Source: Psychrobacillus sp044762855
GTDB lineage: Bacteria; Bacillota; Bacilli; Bacillales_A; Planococcaceae
Assembly: GCF_044762855.1 (NCBI RefSeq)
Contig: NZ_JBIWFB010000007.1
Location: 62,001 to 126,000 of the forward strand
Length of the DNA stretch: 64,000 nt
Direction: 5' to 3'
The stretch's first letter is position 1, and every line of letters starts with the position of its first letter. This document shows positions 34,986 through 43,316 of the stretch, piece after piece. A model generated the notes under the pieces. The model was not told the origin of the DNA and did not search any database. It was given only the letters and a program-made list of their open reading frames with translations. A program made the translations under genes and the position numbers.

Positions 34986-35876
34986 TTAGGATTCAACATG
35001 TACTTTTACATCTTTTAATTTCATACGTTTATACGCTTTCCATATCCACCCATCATGTGGTTTGAATAAAAACACAAGCATAAATATTAAGCCTATCATT
35101 GCTGCCATCATGCCAGCAATAGAAGTATTCCATAGTTTTGCTAAATAATATCCAGTAATTGCTGCAGTGACACCGAATGTCATGCTCCATACAATCATTC
35201 TTAAGACACTTTTACTCATGAGGTAAGCAGTAGCGGCAGGTCCGATGAGCATTGCCACCACAAGAACTGCACCCACACTATCAAAAGCTGCAACGGTTGT
35301 TAAAGATACGAGTGTCATATAAGAGTAATGCATAGCTACTATTGGTAAACCGATAGATAGTGCGAAAACTGGATCGAAAGTAGTGAGCTTCATCTCTTTG
35401 TAAAAGAAAACTAGGAATAATATATTGAAGACAAGAACGATTAATAACATCCAAACTGCTTTTGGCATGGAAAATCCAAAAATGTCCCAAGTATCCCATG
35501 GAACAAAAGCAATTTCACCCATCAGCACATGCTCCACATCTAAGTGGACATTTCCGGCAAATAAAGTGATAAACAAAACGCCTAGTGCAAATAAGGAAGT
35601 GAACACAACTCCAATAGCAGCATCTTCTTGTAAGCCGCCTGACTGGAGCAATTGCACAAGAAAAGTAGTAAGTAAACCAGCGATTGCAGCACCCACTAGC
35701 ATCCAAAATCCATTTAATGATTGGGTAATCATAAATGCCACTACAATTCCGAATAACACGGTGTGACTAATAGCATCTGCAATCATAGCCGTTTTGCGTA
35801 GGATTAAAAATACACCGGTTAACCCACAAGTAATTCCAACTAATGATCCAGTTAAGAGCACCCAGAATTCATTCAT
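34986..35876 (-). CDS. mntD: Manganese ABC transporter, permease MntD
   Basis: A 296-residue ABC-3 family permease with eight or nine membrane helices. Typical segments are GVFLILRKTAMIADAISHTV (coupling region) and DSVGAVLVVAMLIGPAATAY. It overlaps mntC by 8 nt and ends the operon. Two different permeases imply a heterodimer, as in B. subtilis MntCD. Confidence 0.9.
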   Translation of the reverse strand: MNEFWVLLTGSLVGITCGLTGVFLILRKTAMIADAISHTVLFGIVVAFMITQSLNGFWMLVGAAIAGLLTTFLVQLLQSGGLQEDAAIGVVFTSLFALGVLFITLFAGNVHLDVEHVLMGEIAFVPWDTWDIFGFSMPKAVWMLLIVLVFNILFLVFFYKEMKLTTFDPVFALSIGLPIVAMHYSYMTLVSLTTVAAFDSVGAVLVVAMLIGPAATAYLMSKSVLRMIVWSMTFGVTAAITGYYLAKLWNTSIAGMMAAMIGLIFMLVFLFKPHDGWIWKAYKRMKLKDVKVHVES

Positions 35877-36762
35877 GGTTCACTGCCTCCTTTACTACCT
35901 TTCTTTGCTTAAATGCTTTTTTCTTTAGTGATTTGGAGATGAAGCCTCTTGTTGGTGCGAAAAAATAAGAGATTAAAAAGAGACTAGCAGCACATAGTAC
36001 GATAATCGGTCCTGTTGATAGTCCTGTACGAAGAGAACTTATAATCGTACCTAATGCACCTGAAAGTGCCCCAAAGAATGCACTTGTAACTAGAATAATT
36101 CCAAGGTGATTGGACCAAAATCTAGCAGCTGCAGCAGGTATTATGAGCATAGCTGCCATTAAAATAACACCAACCGCTTGTATGCCAGTTACAATCGTTA
36201 GCACCGTAAGAGCTGTCAATAAAACACGTAATCGTTCGACTGGTAATCCGATACCTTTTGCAAATACCGGGTCAAAAATCATTAGCTTCCATTCTTTAAA
36301 AAATAGTAGACACATTAATATGATTAACAAAGCACTACCCGATAGCCAAACTAAATCGCTTTTCGCCATGGTAGCGGCTTTTCCAAATATAAAGTCATTC
36401 AAACCGCTTTGATTTCCTGTGCCGCTTTGATTGACAATAGTAAGGAGAACAATTCCAATCCCAAAAAATACAGATAAAACAAATCCAATTGCCGCGTCTG
36501 CTTTTAGCTTAGAGTTGCCTACAATCCATTGAATCATATAGACAGCAAGTGCAGAAGTAATAGCAGCACCTAGCATAAGTATCGGTAAATCCTTTTGCTG
36601 AAAAACTAAATAAGCAATCGCAATTCCAGGAAGAGCCGCATGCGCTGCTGCATCTCCAACCAAGCTTTGTTTTTGCAGAAAGGCGAAGGTTCCATTTAAA
36701 CCGGCCGCTACTCCTAGTAAAATAGCTCCTATAAGAACCCAAAGCAAGTTTCCAGTTAACAT
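35869..36762 (-). CDS. mntC: Manganese ABC transporter, permease MntC
   Basis: About 297 residues, ABC-3 permease with eight or nine helices; coupling segment FLQKQSLVGDAAAHAALPG and IQAVGVILMAAMLIIPAAAA match MntD. ATG 36762 follows GAGAGGTG; the longer frame to 36834 lies inside mntB and is not used. It pairs with MntD in the membrane. Confidence 0.9.
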   Translation of the reverse strand: MLTGNLLWVLIGAILLGVAAGLNGTFAFLQKQSLVGDAAAHAALPGIAIAYLVFQQKDLPILMLGAAITSALAVYMIQWIVGNSKLKADAAIGFVLSVFFGIGIVLLTIVNQSGTGNQSGLNDFIFGKAATMAKSDLVWLSGSALLIILMCLLFFKEWKLMIFDPVFAKGIGLPVERLRVLLTALTVLTIVTGIQAVGVILMAAMLIIPAAAARFWSNHLGIILVTSAFFGALSGALGTIISSLRTGLSTGPIIVLCAASLFLISYFFAPTRGFISKSLKKKAFKQRKVVKEAVNHE

Positions 36763-36778
36763 GATCTTTTCACCTCTC

Positions 36779-37528
36779 TTAGTTGAACGTTTTGTTCGAT
36801 TTCGTCTTATCCATAAAAAATAATTTTCCTCCATATGCTTCTTGTAGATTGTCTTCTGTAAAGGTTCGCTCTGTTGGTCCTGATGCGGTAATGGTTTGGT
36901 TCAATAAGATTATCCAATCAAAATAGTCAGCTGCAGTTTGTAAATCATGGTGGACAACGAAAACAGATTTACCTTTTGCTTTTAAATCTTTTAAAATAGC
37001 AATAATTGTCCGCTCTGTTGCAGCATCTACACCAACAAATGGTTCATCCATAAAATAGACTTCCGCTTCTTGTGCAAGTGCACGAGCCAAAAATACTCGC
37101 TGCTGTTGTCCTCCTGATAATTGACCAATTGATCGATCAGCAAAAGCTTCCATTCCGACATTTTTTAAGCAATCCATGGCAATTTGTTTATCTTTTGCCG
37201 ATGGTTTTTTTATCATACCTATATGTCCGTAACGTCCCATAAGGACAACATCTAAGGCATTTGTAGGAAAGTCCCAATCAACTGCATTTCGCTGTGGAAC
37301 ATAGCCGACTGTATGATCTTTTGGGTTAAGGGGACGCTCTAAAATGTGAACTGCCCCTGTTTTGTTTGGTAATTGGTTAAGTATTGCTTTGATCAATGTA
37401 GATTTCCCCGCTCCATTTGGTCCAATAATGCCTGTTAAGTGGCCTACTGGAATAGTTAAGTTCACATTTTCCAATACGACTTTTTCTTCATAAGCAACCG
37501 ACAAATTTTTTACTTGTAACGAGTCCAT
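36779..37528 (-). CDS. mntB: Manganese ABC transporter, ATP-binding protein MntB
   Basis: A 249-residue ATPase: Walker A GPNGAGKST, Q-loop GYVPQRNAVDWDFP (typical for the metal family), signature LSGGQQQR, Walker B VYFMDEPFVGVD, switch VVHHDL. It supplies energy for MntCD. Confidence 0.93.
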   Translation of the reverse strand: MDSLQVKNLSVAYEEKVVLENVNLTIPVGHLTGIIGPNGAGKSTLIKAILNQLPNKTGAVHILERPLNPKDHTVGYVPQRNAVDWDFPTNALDVVLMGRYGHIGMIKKPSAKDKQIAMDCLKNVGMEAFADRSIGQLSGGQQQRVFLARALAQEAEVYFMDEPFVGVDAATERTIIAILKDLKAKGKSVFVVHHDLQTAADYFDWIILLNQTITASGPTERTFTEDNLQEAYGGKLFFMDKTKSNKTFN

Positions 37529-37540
37529 GTTGCTTCCCTC

Positions 37541-38461
37541 CTATTTAAGTGAATCGACAATTGTGTTGACGTTATGTTTATACATACCAATATAAGTTCC
37601 TTCTTCTGTTCCTTCCGCACCCATTGCATCAGAGTAAAGCTCTCCTCCAATTTGAATCGTGTGCCCTTTTTCTTTCGCACCTTCTATAACAGCTTTCATT
37701 GCTTTATCCGAAACACTAGATTCTATGAAAACAGCTTTAATATTGTTTTCTACTAGAAAATCTACGATATTTTGAACATCTTTTAAGCCATACTCGGAAT
37801 CTGTACTTAAGCCTTGTAAGCCTCGTACTTCCATGCCATGACTATTTCCGAAGTAGTTAAATGCGTCATGTGCTGTTACAAGCACTCGTTGTTTTTCTGG
37901 AATTTCACTAATCCGCTGATCTGTCCAAGCAGACAAATCAGATAATTTTTTAAAAAATGCTTCTTCGTTTTTTGCAAAGTCATCTTTACTGTCTGGAAGT
38001 TCTTCTGAAAGTGTTTTGGTTATTTCTTTCGTTGCTGATTCCCATACATTAATATCAAACCAAATATGTGGATCTGCTAGATCAGGATGCGCTTCATCAT
38101 TTAATATCTGCTCTCGTGGAACAGCGTCACCAATCGCTACAACCGTTTTTTCTTTCTTCATTTTCTCGAAAATTTCGCTCATTTTTCCTTCCAGCTCTAG
38201 ACCGTTATAAAAAATGATGTCTGCCTTTTCTAATATTTGTAAGTCTCCTTGTGTCGCTTTATACAAGTGAGGATCTACACCCGGTCCCATTAATGATTTT
38301 ATCTCCACATGATCTCCAGCAATTTCTTTCACCGCGTCTGCAATTTGCCCGGTGGTCGTAATAACTAATGGTTTTTCGTCTTTTTTTGCATCCCCACTAG
38401 CATTGTTGCTACATCCAACTAACAAAACAGCAGTAATGAATAAAAATAAAATCTTTTTCAC
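37541..38461 (-). CDS. mntA: Manganese ABC transporter, substrate-binding lipoprotein MntA
   Basis: A 306-residue cluster A-I metal-binding protein with lipobox LLVGC. Metal ligands are visible in GVDPHLYK, DPHIWFD, VTAHDAFNYF and the C-terminal GELYSDAMG aspartate. A long charged loop with poly-His, typical of zinc-specific ZnuA, is absent, and the MntR-like boxes upstream favour manganese. First gene of mntABCD. Confidence 0.92.
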   Translation of the reverse strand: MKKILFLFITAVLLVGCSNNASGDAKKDEKPLVITTTGQIADAVKEIAGDHVEIKSLMGPGVDPHLYKATQGDLQILEKADIIFYNGLELEGKMSEIFEKMKKEKTVVAIGDAVPREQILNDEAHPDLADPHIWFDINVWESATKEITKTLSEELPDSKDDFAKNEEAFFKKLSDLSAWTDQRISEIPEKQRVLVTAHDAFNYFGNSHGMEVRGLQGLSTDSEYGLKDVQNIVDFLVENNIKAVFIESSVSDKAMKAVIEGAKEKGHTIQIGGELYSDAMGAEGTEEGTYIGMYKHNVNTIVDSLK

Positions 38462-38494
38462 ATTATTTCCTCCCTTTTCCTATGCTCTACTTTA

Positions 38495-38508
38495 TTTCCC
38501 TCGGGAAA
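38495..38508 (-). promoter_or_regulatory. MntR-like box 1
   Basis: TTTCCCTCGGGAAA lies 34 bp upstream of mntA. The dyad TTTCC-N4-GGAAA followed by CTTT resembles the Bacillus MntR site. Binding with Mn2+ would repress mntABCD. Confidence 0.65.
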
Positions 38509-38553
38509 CTTTTAGAATAAAAAAAATCATCTTTTTTCTCAAGTGCCATTAAC

Positions 38554-38567
38554 TTTCCGAGAGGAAA
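38554..38567 (-). promoter_or_regulatory. MntR-like box 2
   Basis: TTTCCGAGAGGAAA repeats the same TTTCC-N4-GGAAA spacing, 59 bp from box 1. Two sites fit cooperative repression or a second promoter. Confidence 0.55.
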
Positions 38568-38708
38568 CATTTGTTCATAAGGATAACACTTTGTTTTTAT
38601 TTTGTCAAAGTAATGTATGTAAATTTTTTAATAATGGTGATTATAAGAAAAAACTTTTCTTAGTGTTATACTTTAATGACAAATGAAATGAAAAGGAGTT
38701 GACGGTTC

Positions 38709-38885
38709 ATGCAATATTCGAAATCTAAGATGGAGCAACTAGTGAAGCATAGTGCAGATCTTTCTAAACGTTTGAAAGAAGTAATGAAAGAACACGACTT
38801 AGAAAAAAGTTTTGCTTTAAAAGCGCTATATCATTCAGAAGTAAAAGACGGTGGAAGATATCAGAGAGATTATCAGGACTTATAA
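38709..38885 (+). CDS. Small conserved-looking hypothetical protein (58 aa)
   Basis: The frame starts MQYSKSKMEQLVKHSADL and ends YQRDYQDL. It is strongly charged and helical, with AAAGGAG about 10 nt before the ATG, and ends 21 nt before the pirin gene. I do not recognise the family. A separate small gene co-transcribed with pirin is likely. Confidence 0.7.
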   Translation: MQYSKSKMEQLVKHSADLSKRLKEVMKEHDLEKSFALKALYHSEVKDGGRYQRDYQDL

Positions 38886-38906
38886 TTCATAAAGGGGAAG
38901 AGGCAA

Positions 38907-39650
38907 GTGATTCAAGTTCTTCGAGCAGGAAATCATGTCCAACCTTTTAGAGGACCATTCACCATTACTCGTATCAAGCCAAGTGATATTTTAGGAGAAG
39001 ACATAGATGATTCTGCATTTGGAACGCTAAGCGTTATTGATCATGCGGTGATTAAAAAAGGATTAAAGATTAAAATGCATGAACATGTAAACGATGAAAT
39101 CTTGAGTTATGTGTGGAAGGGCACTTCGTATCATAGGGATTCTGCGGGGGTGGAAGCTGAAATTTCACCGGGTAAACTGATGATGATGAACGCAGGTGTA
39201 AGCTTTTGGCATGAAGAAAAGGTAAAAGAGGAATACGTGGAAATGCTTCAAATATTTTTCCGGCCAAGTGAAGCAAACCTTCCGCCAACTATACAGTTTC
39301 ATGATAAACCAACAAATAATCGCGACTGGTATGAAATGGTTGGTCCTGAGGGTTCAAATGCACCACTGCTTGTTCGACAAAATGCTTACATTTTAGACGC
39401 TCACCCTAAAGCTGGAGACATCCTTCCAGTTCCTTCTTATGAAGGAAAGAAACCTTTTCTGTATGTATTAAGTGGTTCTATTCAAATTGGAGACTATACT
39501 GTCAATAAACAAGAAGCCGTGACAGATTTAGTAGAGGAAATTCCTTTTTTCACAGCAAACGAAGATACAACTGTCATCTTGTTTTTAGTAGATATGCATG
39601 CGCCAGCTTTCTCAGATGGTACCATTAGCGGAACTAAAATTCAGAGATAA
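38907..39650 (+). CDS. Pirin-family bicupin
   Basis: A 247-residue protein with the pirin N-terminal cupin: KMHEHVNDEILSYV with metal-binding His/His/Glu, and a second cupin after residue 150. The family includes YhhW/YhaK quercetin 2,3-dioxygenases and redox or transcription cofactors; activity differs between members. It uses a GTG start with an AAAGGGGAAGAGG site. Follows the 58-aa gene. Confidence 0.87.
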   Translation: MIQVLRAGNHVQPFRGPFTITRIKPSDILGEDIDDSAFGTLSVIDHAVIKKGLKIKMHEHVNDEILSYVWKGTSYHRDSAGVEAEISPGKLMMMNAGVSFWHEEKVKEEYVEMLQIFFRPSEANLPPTIQFHDKPTNNRDWYEMVGPEGSNAPLLVRQNAYILDAHPKAGDILPVPSYEGKKPFLYVLSGSIQIGDYTVNKQEAVTDLVEEIPFFTANEDTTVILFLVDMHAPAFSDGTISGTKIQR

Positions 39651-39663
39651 ATTAGTAATGGAA

Positions 39664-39702
39664 GAGCGTACCGATCATTTGTTGATTCGGCACGCTTTTT
39701 TT
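39664..39702 (+). terminator. Terminator after the pirin gene
   Basis: AGCGTACCGA/TCGGCACGCT (one mismatch) and TTTTTTT. Confidence 0.85.
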
Positions 39703-39785
39703 GCCTAGGAAACTATAAAAATTTAGACTTGTGGATAATTTATAAAAGTTACATGAGGTATGGCATTTTTTGTATTATACGTAGT

Positions 39786-40493
39786 ATAGGGAGAATGCGT
39801 CGCAAGGTATCCGCTAGCCTTCGCGCTTGGCGCATCATGCATGAGCCAACTCGTGTTTCACACGAGTCGAGTGTCTTATGACTGCGACTCATGCGGCCCG
39901 AAACACTGCGGCAAATATATCCGAGCTAATTATCTGGAGAAGTTTACCCAATAAAAAATGCGCAACATTCTAGCCATTACTCGCAACATTGTATAGAATT
40001 CCCGCAACATTCTACCTCAAATGCGCAACATTGACAAAAATGAGTCACAGCCATCGTTGTCTCACTCCAAGTAAACTTGTTGTTATAAGGATTAGTTGCT
40101 TTCATATGCAATTTAGTTGCTCTCACGCCTATTTTGGTTGCTTTGGGAGTAGATTTAGTTGCTTTCCACAATCAATTGGTTGCCCTAAGCCATTTACTGG
40201 ATACACTCCATGAAAAAATTTGCATCACATTTTGGTTTTAGTGAGCAGATACTCAATAAGTAAATAATTTCTATTGATTTTCACTGTAGATGGCGACTCC
40301 TATCGAGACCAACAAAATGTTGGTCTCGAAGGTGTTACCACATGATGTGGCGCTCTTAGCCTTTGTTCTTCTGGGAGTAAAATGAGCCTTCACAAGGATG
40401 AAGGCTCATCACTCACCCCACGGAAAGCGTCCGTCCTGCAGCGAAAATCATGGCGGACACTTTATCCAGCTCGCTAAGACGCATTCTCCCTAT
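39786..40493 (+). repeat. Interspersed element, copy B: 708 bp with 16-bp terminal inverted repeats
   Basis: The ends ATAGGGAGAATGCGTC (39786-39801) and its exact complement (40478-40493) pair perfectly but differ from copy A in base (GAGAATG against GATAATG), changed on both sides. GCAAC starts at 39962, 39983, 40004 and 40025, one unit fewer than copies A and C by exactly 21 bp. GTTGC starts at 40095, 40116, 40137, 40158 and 40179. A perfect 11-bp hairpin CGAGACCAACA/TGTTGGTCTCG sits at 40304-40328. Sequence left of the end (from about 39716) resembles that left of copy D. No gene is supported inside. Confidence 0.88.
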
Positions 40494-40556
40494 TATGTGT
40501 ATCCATCATATTTAGTAAATCAAGCAAGACACAGGCATCTTAGCACTTTTATTATA

Positions 40557-40787
40557 TTATTCCTCTTCAATCTTTCCAAAAACTTCATCTTTTGTTTGTT
40601 CGAATGCTTTTTGCAAATTGCGTTTGTACAATTCTTTCTCTTGTTCATTCAAATTTAACGTATTACTTATTTCTTCTTCATAGTATTTAAAGATAGTCTG
40701 AAGTGATGTGGATTCATTTGCGATACTATTTGTCATTAATGTATGTTTAAAGCTTTCTACGTAATAATTTTTTGTTCCAACTGTCAT
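40557..40787 (-). CDS. Small acidic hypothetical protein (76 aa), downstream of a cobalamin riboswitch
   Basis: The frame (starts MTVGTKNYYVESFKHTL, ends KIEEE) is helical and acidic, with AAAGGAAG and AGGA upstream. I do not recognise it. Only 28 nt separate its start from a terminator hairpin, so it lacks room for its own promoter unless one lies in the preceding small frame; read-through from the riboswitch unit is the likely source of its mRNA. No export signal or membrane segment. Confidence 0.65.
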   Translation of the reverse strand: MTVGTKNYYVESFKHTLMTNSIANESTSLQTIFKYYEEEISNTLNLNEQEKELYKRNLQKAFEQTKDEVFGKIEEE

Positions 40788-40814
40788 GTCCTAACTTCCT
40801 TTCTATCGTAAACA

Positions 40815-40854
40815 TAAAAAGCATCTTCCCTTAGTTGTTACAAAGGAAGATGCT
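40815..40854 (-). terminator. Terminator within the cobalamin-riboswitch unit
   Basis: On the minus strand AGCATCTTCC/GGAAGATGCT, perfect 10-bp stem, then TTTTTA. The stop codon of the 55-aa frame is inside the stem. Confidence 0.85.
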
Positions 40855-41020
40855 AATTCAATTGAATGAATATGGTTGCTCGTTGTCGTGACGAAAAATT
40901 GGTATAGAAAAGAAAATCACTATAAATGGCATAGTGAAATAAGAGGAGTCGATTCCTCCAATGTTTCTTTCCGATTACGTTTTTTCGTACGGCAGCAAAT
41001 TCAAGCCGTTGCTTGTTCAT
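40853..41020 (-). CDS. Possible 55-aa protein directly after the cobalamin riboswitch
   Basis: The frame starts MNKQRLEFAAVRKN; it is basic and aromatic, and matches no family known to me. AGGAGGTG lies about 14 nt before ATG 41020, longer than ideal. GTG 41035 is too close to it. The stop codon falls in the terminator stem, an arrangement also seen for true genes here. It could be a real small protein or only the expression platform of the riboswitch. Confidence 0.4.
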   Translation of the reverse strand: MNKQRLEFAAVRKNVIGKKHWRNRLLLFHYAIYSDFLFYTNFSSRQRATIFIQLN

Positions 41021-41065
41021 AGCTGCACTTAACACCTCCTATTTCCGCGTAGGTTTTGGTGTGTA

Positions 41066-41233
41066 CTTGAAATAGGCAGGTCTCCTGGCTCATGATCATG
41101 GCGTTTCTTTCCCTTCCCATTAACGATTAACAGTGGATTTGAAAGAATTGCTCCCATTTACAGTTGCGGGACAGCGTCGGTTTTTCACCGAACTTCCCTT
41201 TTAAGCTATTTTACCGAAGGAAAATAGCACCTA
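41066..41233 (-). promoter_or_regulatory. Cobalamin (B12) riboswitch
   Basis: The minus strand carries the B12-box signature in order: GGTGCT, GGGAAGTTCGGTGAAA, GACGCTGTCCCGCAACTGT, and GAGCCAGGAGACCTGCC. Just after, CCTATTTC pairs with GAAATAGG, which overlaps the AGGAGG ribosome site, suggesting translational as well as transcriptional control. An extended -10 TGTTATAGT lies at about 41262-41270. The only downstream genes are two small unknown frames. Confidence 0.93.
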
Positions 41234-41367
41234 AATCTACACGTTATTCAGTTGTTCTTTTACTATAACATAGATGAAGTAGAAGAATTTTTTTTTATAA
41301 ACAATCGCAAATTTGGACAAGAAAATGGCTTGGTCCCTTCCTATAATCAATAGGAGGGGGGAGAAGA

Positions 41368-42600
41368 ATGACTATATGGAAGACAAAAAATCCGTATCAA
41401 GTTTATATTTATACTTGTTTTTTATCACAATTATTTTTTACATTTATTTTCACTGTAAGTTTGTTATATCAAGTGAAAATTGTCATGCTAGATCCATTGC
41501 AACTTGTTTTAGTAGGGACTGTTTTGGAACTATCCGTTTTTCTATTTGAAATTCCAACTGGAGTAATTTCAGATGTAAAAAGCCGGAAGCTCTCCATTAT
41601 AATTGGGTACTTTTTAATAGGGGGTGGTTTTTTAATCGAGGGGTTATTCCCATATTTTATGACTGTGATTTTAGCGCAAGTTGCATGGGGAATTGGTTAT
41701 ACATTTACTAGTGGTTCCTTGCAAGCTTGGATTGCAGACGAAGTAGGGGAAGAGCGTGCTTCTTTAGCGTTCATACGAGGAGCAAAGGCTGGTAATCTTG
41801 GGCAAGTCATAGCAATACCTCTAAGTATATTAACGGGTCTTTATATGATTAATCTACCAATCATTATTGGTGGACTTTGTATGGTTGGGTTGGCGATATA
41901 CTTAATCATATTTATGAAGGAAGAAAACTTTAAACCTCTAGAAAAAACGGAAAGAACATCTACTTGGGAAAGTATGAAGGGAAGTATGGGGAAGATTATT
42001 TTTCATGCTAGAACTAGCTTTATCATCAGAATGCTTTTCCTTATTGCTTTATTCGTTGGATTTTATAGTGAAGGATTCGATCGTTTATGGATGTCCCATT
42101 TTTTTGATGTATCTAATCTAGTAGCGCTAACGGATGAAAAGCTAGTTTTATTAACTGGAGGTATTCAATTTATGGTTGTGCTAATTTCTTTTGTAGTACT
42201 CCATTTAATGAATAGAAGCTCTATCCATCAGTATTTAAAGCATATTTATATGGTCCTTTTTACATGTAGCTTATTTATTATTGCTTCATTGATCGGCTTT
42301 GCATTGTCAACATATGCAATTGGCTTATTAGTATTTTATATCATTATTCAAGTCACAAGAAAAGTGATGTATCCGTTAGAGGATATTTGGCTAAATAAGA
42401 TCATTCCAGAGTCGTCTACACGTGCAACATTTTTTTCCGTAAAAGGCCAAGTGGATGCTATCGGTCAAATTGGCGGAGCTCCTGTGATTGGTTATATTGC
42501 AACAAATTTCACGATAAGAACGGCAATTATTGTTAGCGCAATTTTGTTAACTCCAGTTCTATTTTTATACAATGTCGTTTTGAAAAAGCATCGGTCTTGA
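41368..42600 (+). CDS. Major facilitator superfamily transporter
   Basis: A 410-residue MFS protein with 12 predicted membrane helices; helices 2-3 carry EIPTGVISDVKSRKLSI, the family loop motif, in the form seen in small drug or macrolide exporters. AGGAGGGGGG precedes the ATG. It is divergent from the cobalamin-riboswitch unit with no riboswitch of its own. Substrate unknown. Confidence 0.83.
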   Translation: MTIWKTKNPYQVYIYTCFLSQLFFTFIFTVSLLYQVKIVMLDPLQLVLVGTVLELSVFLFEIPTGVISDVKSRKLSIIIGYFLIGGGFLIEGLFPYFMTVILAQVAWGIGYTFTSGSLQAWIADEVGEERASLAFIRGAKAGNLGQVIAIPLSILTGLYMINLPIIIGGLCMVGLAIYLIIFMKEENFKPLEKTERTSTWESMKGSMGKIIFHARTSFIIRMLFLIALFVGFYSEGFDRLWMSHFFDVSNLVALTDEKLVLLTGGIQFMVVLISFVVLHLMNRSSIHQYLKHIYMVLFTCSLFIIASLIGFALSTYAIGLLVFYIIIQVTRKVMYPLEDIWLNKIIPESSTRATFFSVKGQVDAIGQIGGAPVIGYIATNFTIRTAIIVSAILLTPVLFLYNVVLKKHRS

Positions 42601-42612
42601 TACTGATGCTTT
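42586..42612 (+). terminator. Terminator of the MFS gene
   Basis: AAAGCATCGGT/TACTGATGCTTT with the stop codon in the loop. Confidence 0.8.
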
Positions 42613-42662
42613 TGTTTTCAATATATGATATTTACTTAAGTGAATGTCGATAATTACTTGAT

Positions 42663-43082
42663 CTATTTCGAATTAAAAAATTTTTCTTTGAATGCTGGAC
42701 TTAATTCACTCCATACATCAAATTTATTGCCATCTAAATCATAGAAAACAAAGTTATTTCCACTATGTCCTCTGTCTTCAATTTCTCCTACTTTTATTTG
42801 TTTATCTATAAAATCATGATGGATAGCTTTTAGAGAGTTTAATCCATCCACTTCAAATGTTATAGAGAAACACTCTTGATCGTAAACATCATAGAAGTTT
42901 GAGCTTTGGCCTTCTTTAGCTTTAACAAGAAATATACTTTGGTTTGCAAGATTTAGAATTGCTTTGTCTTCATCTATATAACTTAACTCGGCACCTAATT
43001 TGTTAATATACCATTCCGAAGAAAACTCTATATTAGTGACGGGTATATAAGTGGTGCCTATTCTTAATAATTTGTCGTTCAT
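42663..43082 (-). CDS. VOC-family (glyoxalase/bleomycin resistance-like) protein
   Basis: A 139-residue protein with two beta-alpha-beta-beta-beta repeats of the vicinal oxygen chelate fold: TTYIPVTNIEFSSEWYINKLG at the start and NNFVFYDLDGNKFDVWSE near the end. Metal-dependent enzymes and drug-binding proteins share this fold; the catalytic His/Glu set cannot be assigned with confidence. Monocistronic on the minus strand. Confidence 0.8.
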   Translation of the reverse strand: MNDKLLRIGTTYIPVTNIEFSSEWYINKLGAELSYIDEDKAILNLANQSIFLVKAKEGQSSNFYDVYDQECFSITFEVDGLNSLKAIHHDFIDKQIKVGEIEDRGHSGNNFVFYDLDGNKFDVWSELSPAFKEKFFNSK

Positions 43083-43150
43083 CTAACTCCCCCTTTTATT
43101 TGTATTTCTCTATTAAATCCACTTTACCTCTATTTTTGCTTAATAAATTT

Positions 43151-43186
43151 AATAAAGCCTCACTCAAAAGTGAGTGAGGCTTTATT
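43151..43186. terminator. Strong bidirectional hairpin
   Basis: A perfect 16-bp stem AATAAAGCCTCACTCA with its complement and an AAAG loop. It lies downstream of the AraC gene and upstream of the VOC gene. Confidence 0.85.
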
Positions 43187-43316
43187 CGCACAAGCAACAT
43201 TGTCAAATAGTTATGAGAAAAACGAAGGGAGATCTTTTCAGATGCTTAATCTGTTTCTCCGTATATATTTACCCTGTAGAAAAATTAGGAAACTGGTAAT
43301 ATTTACTGAATTTAGT

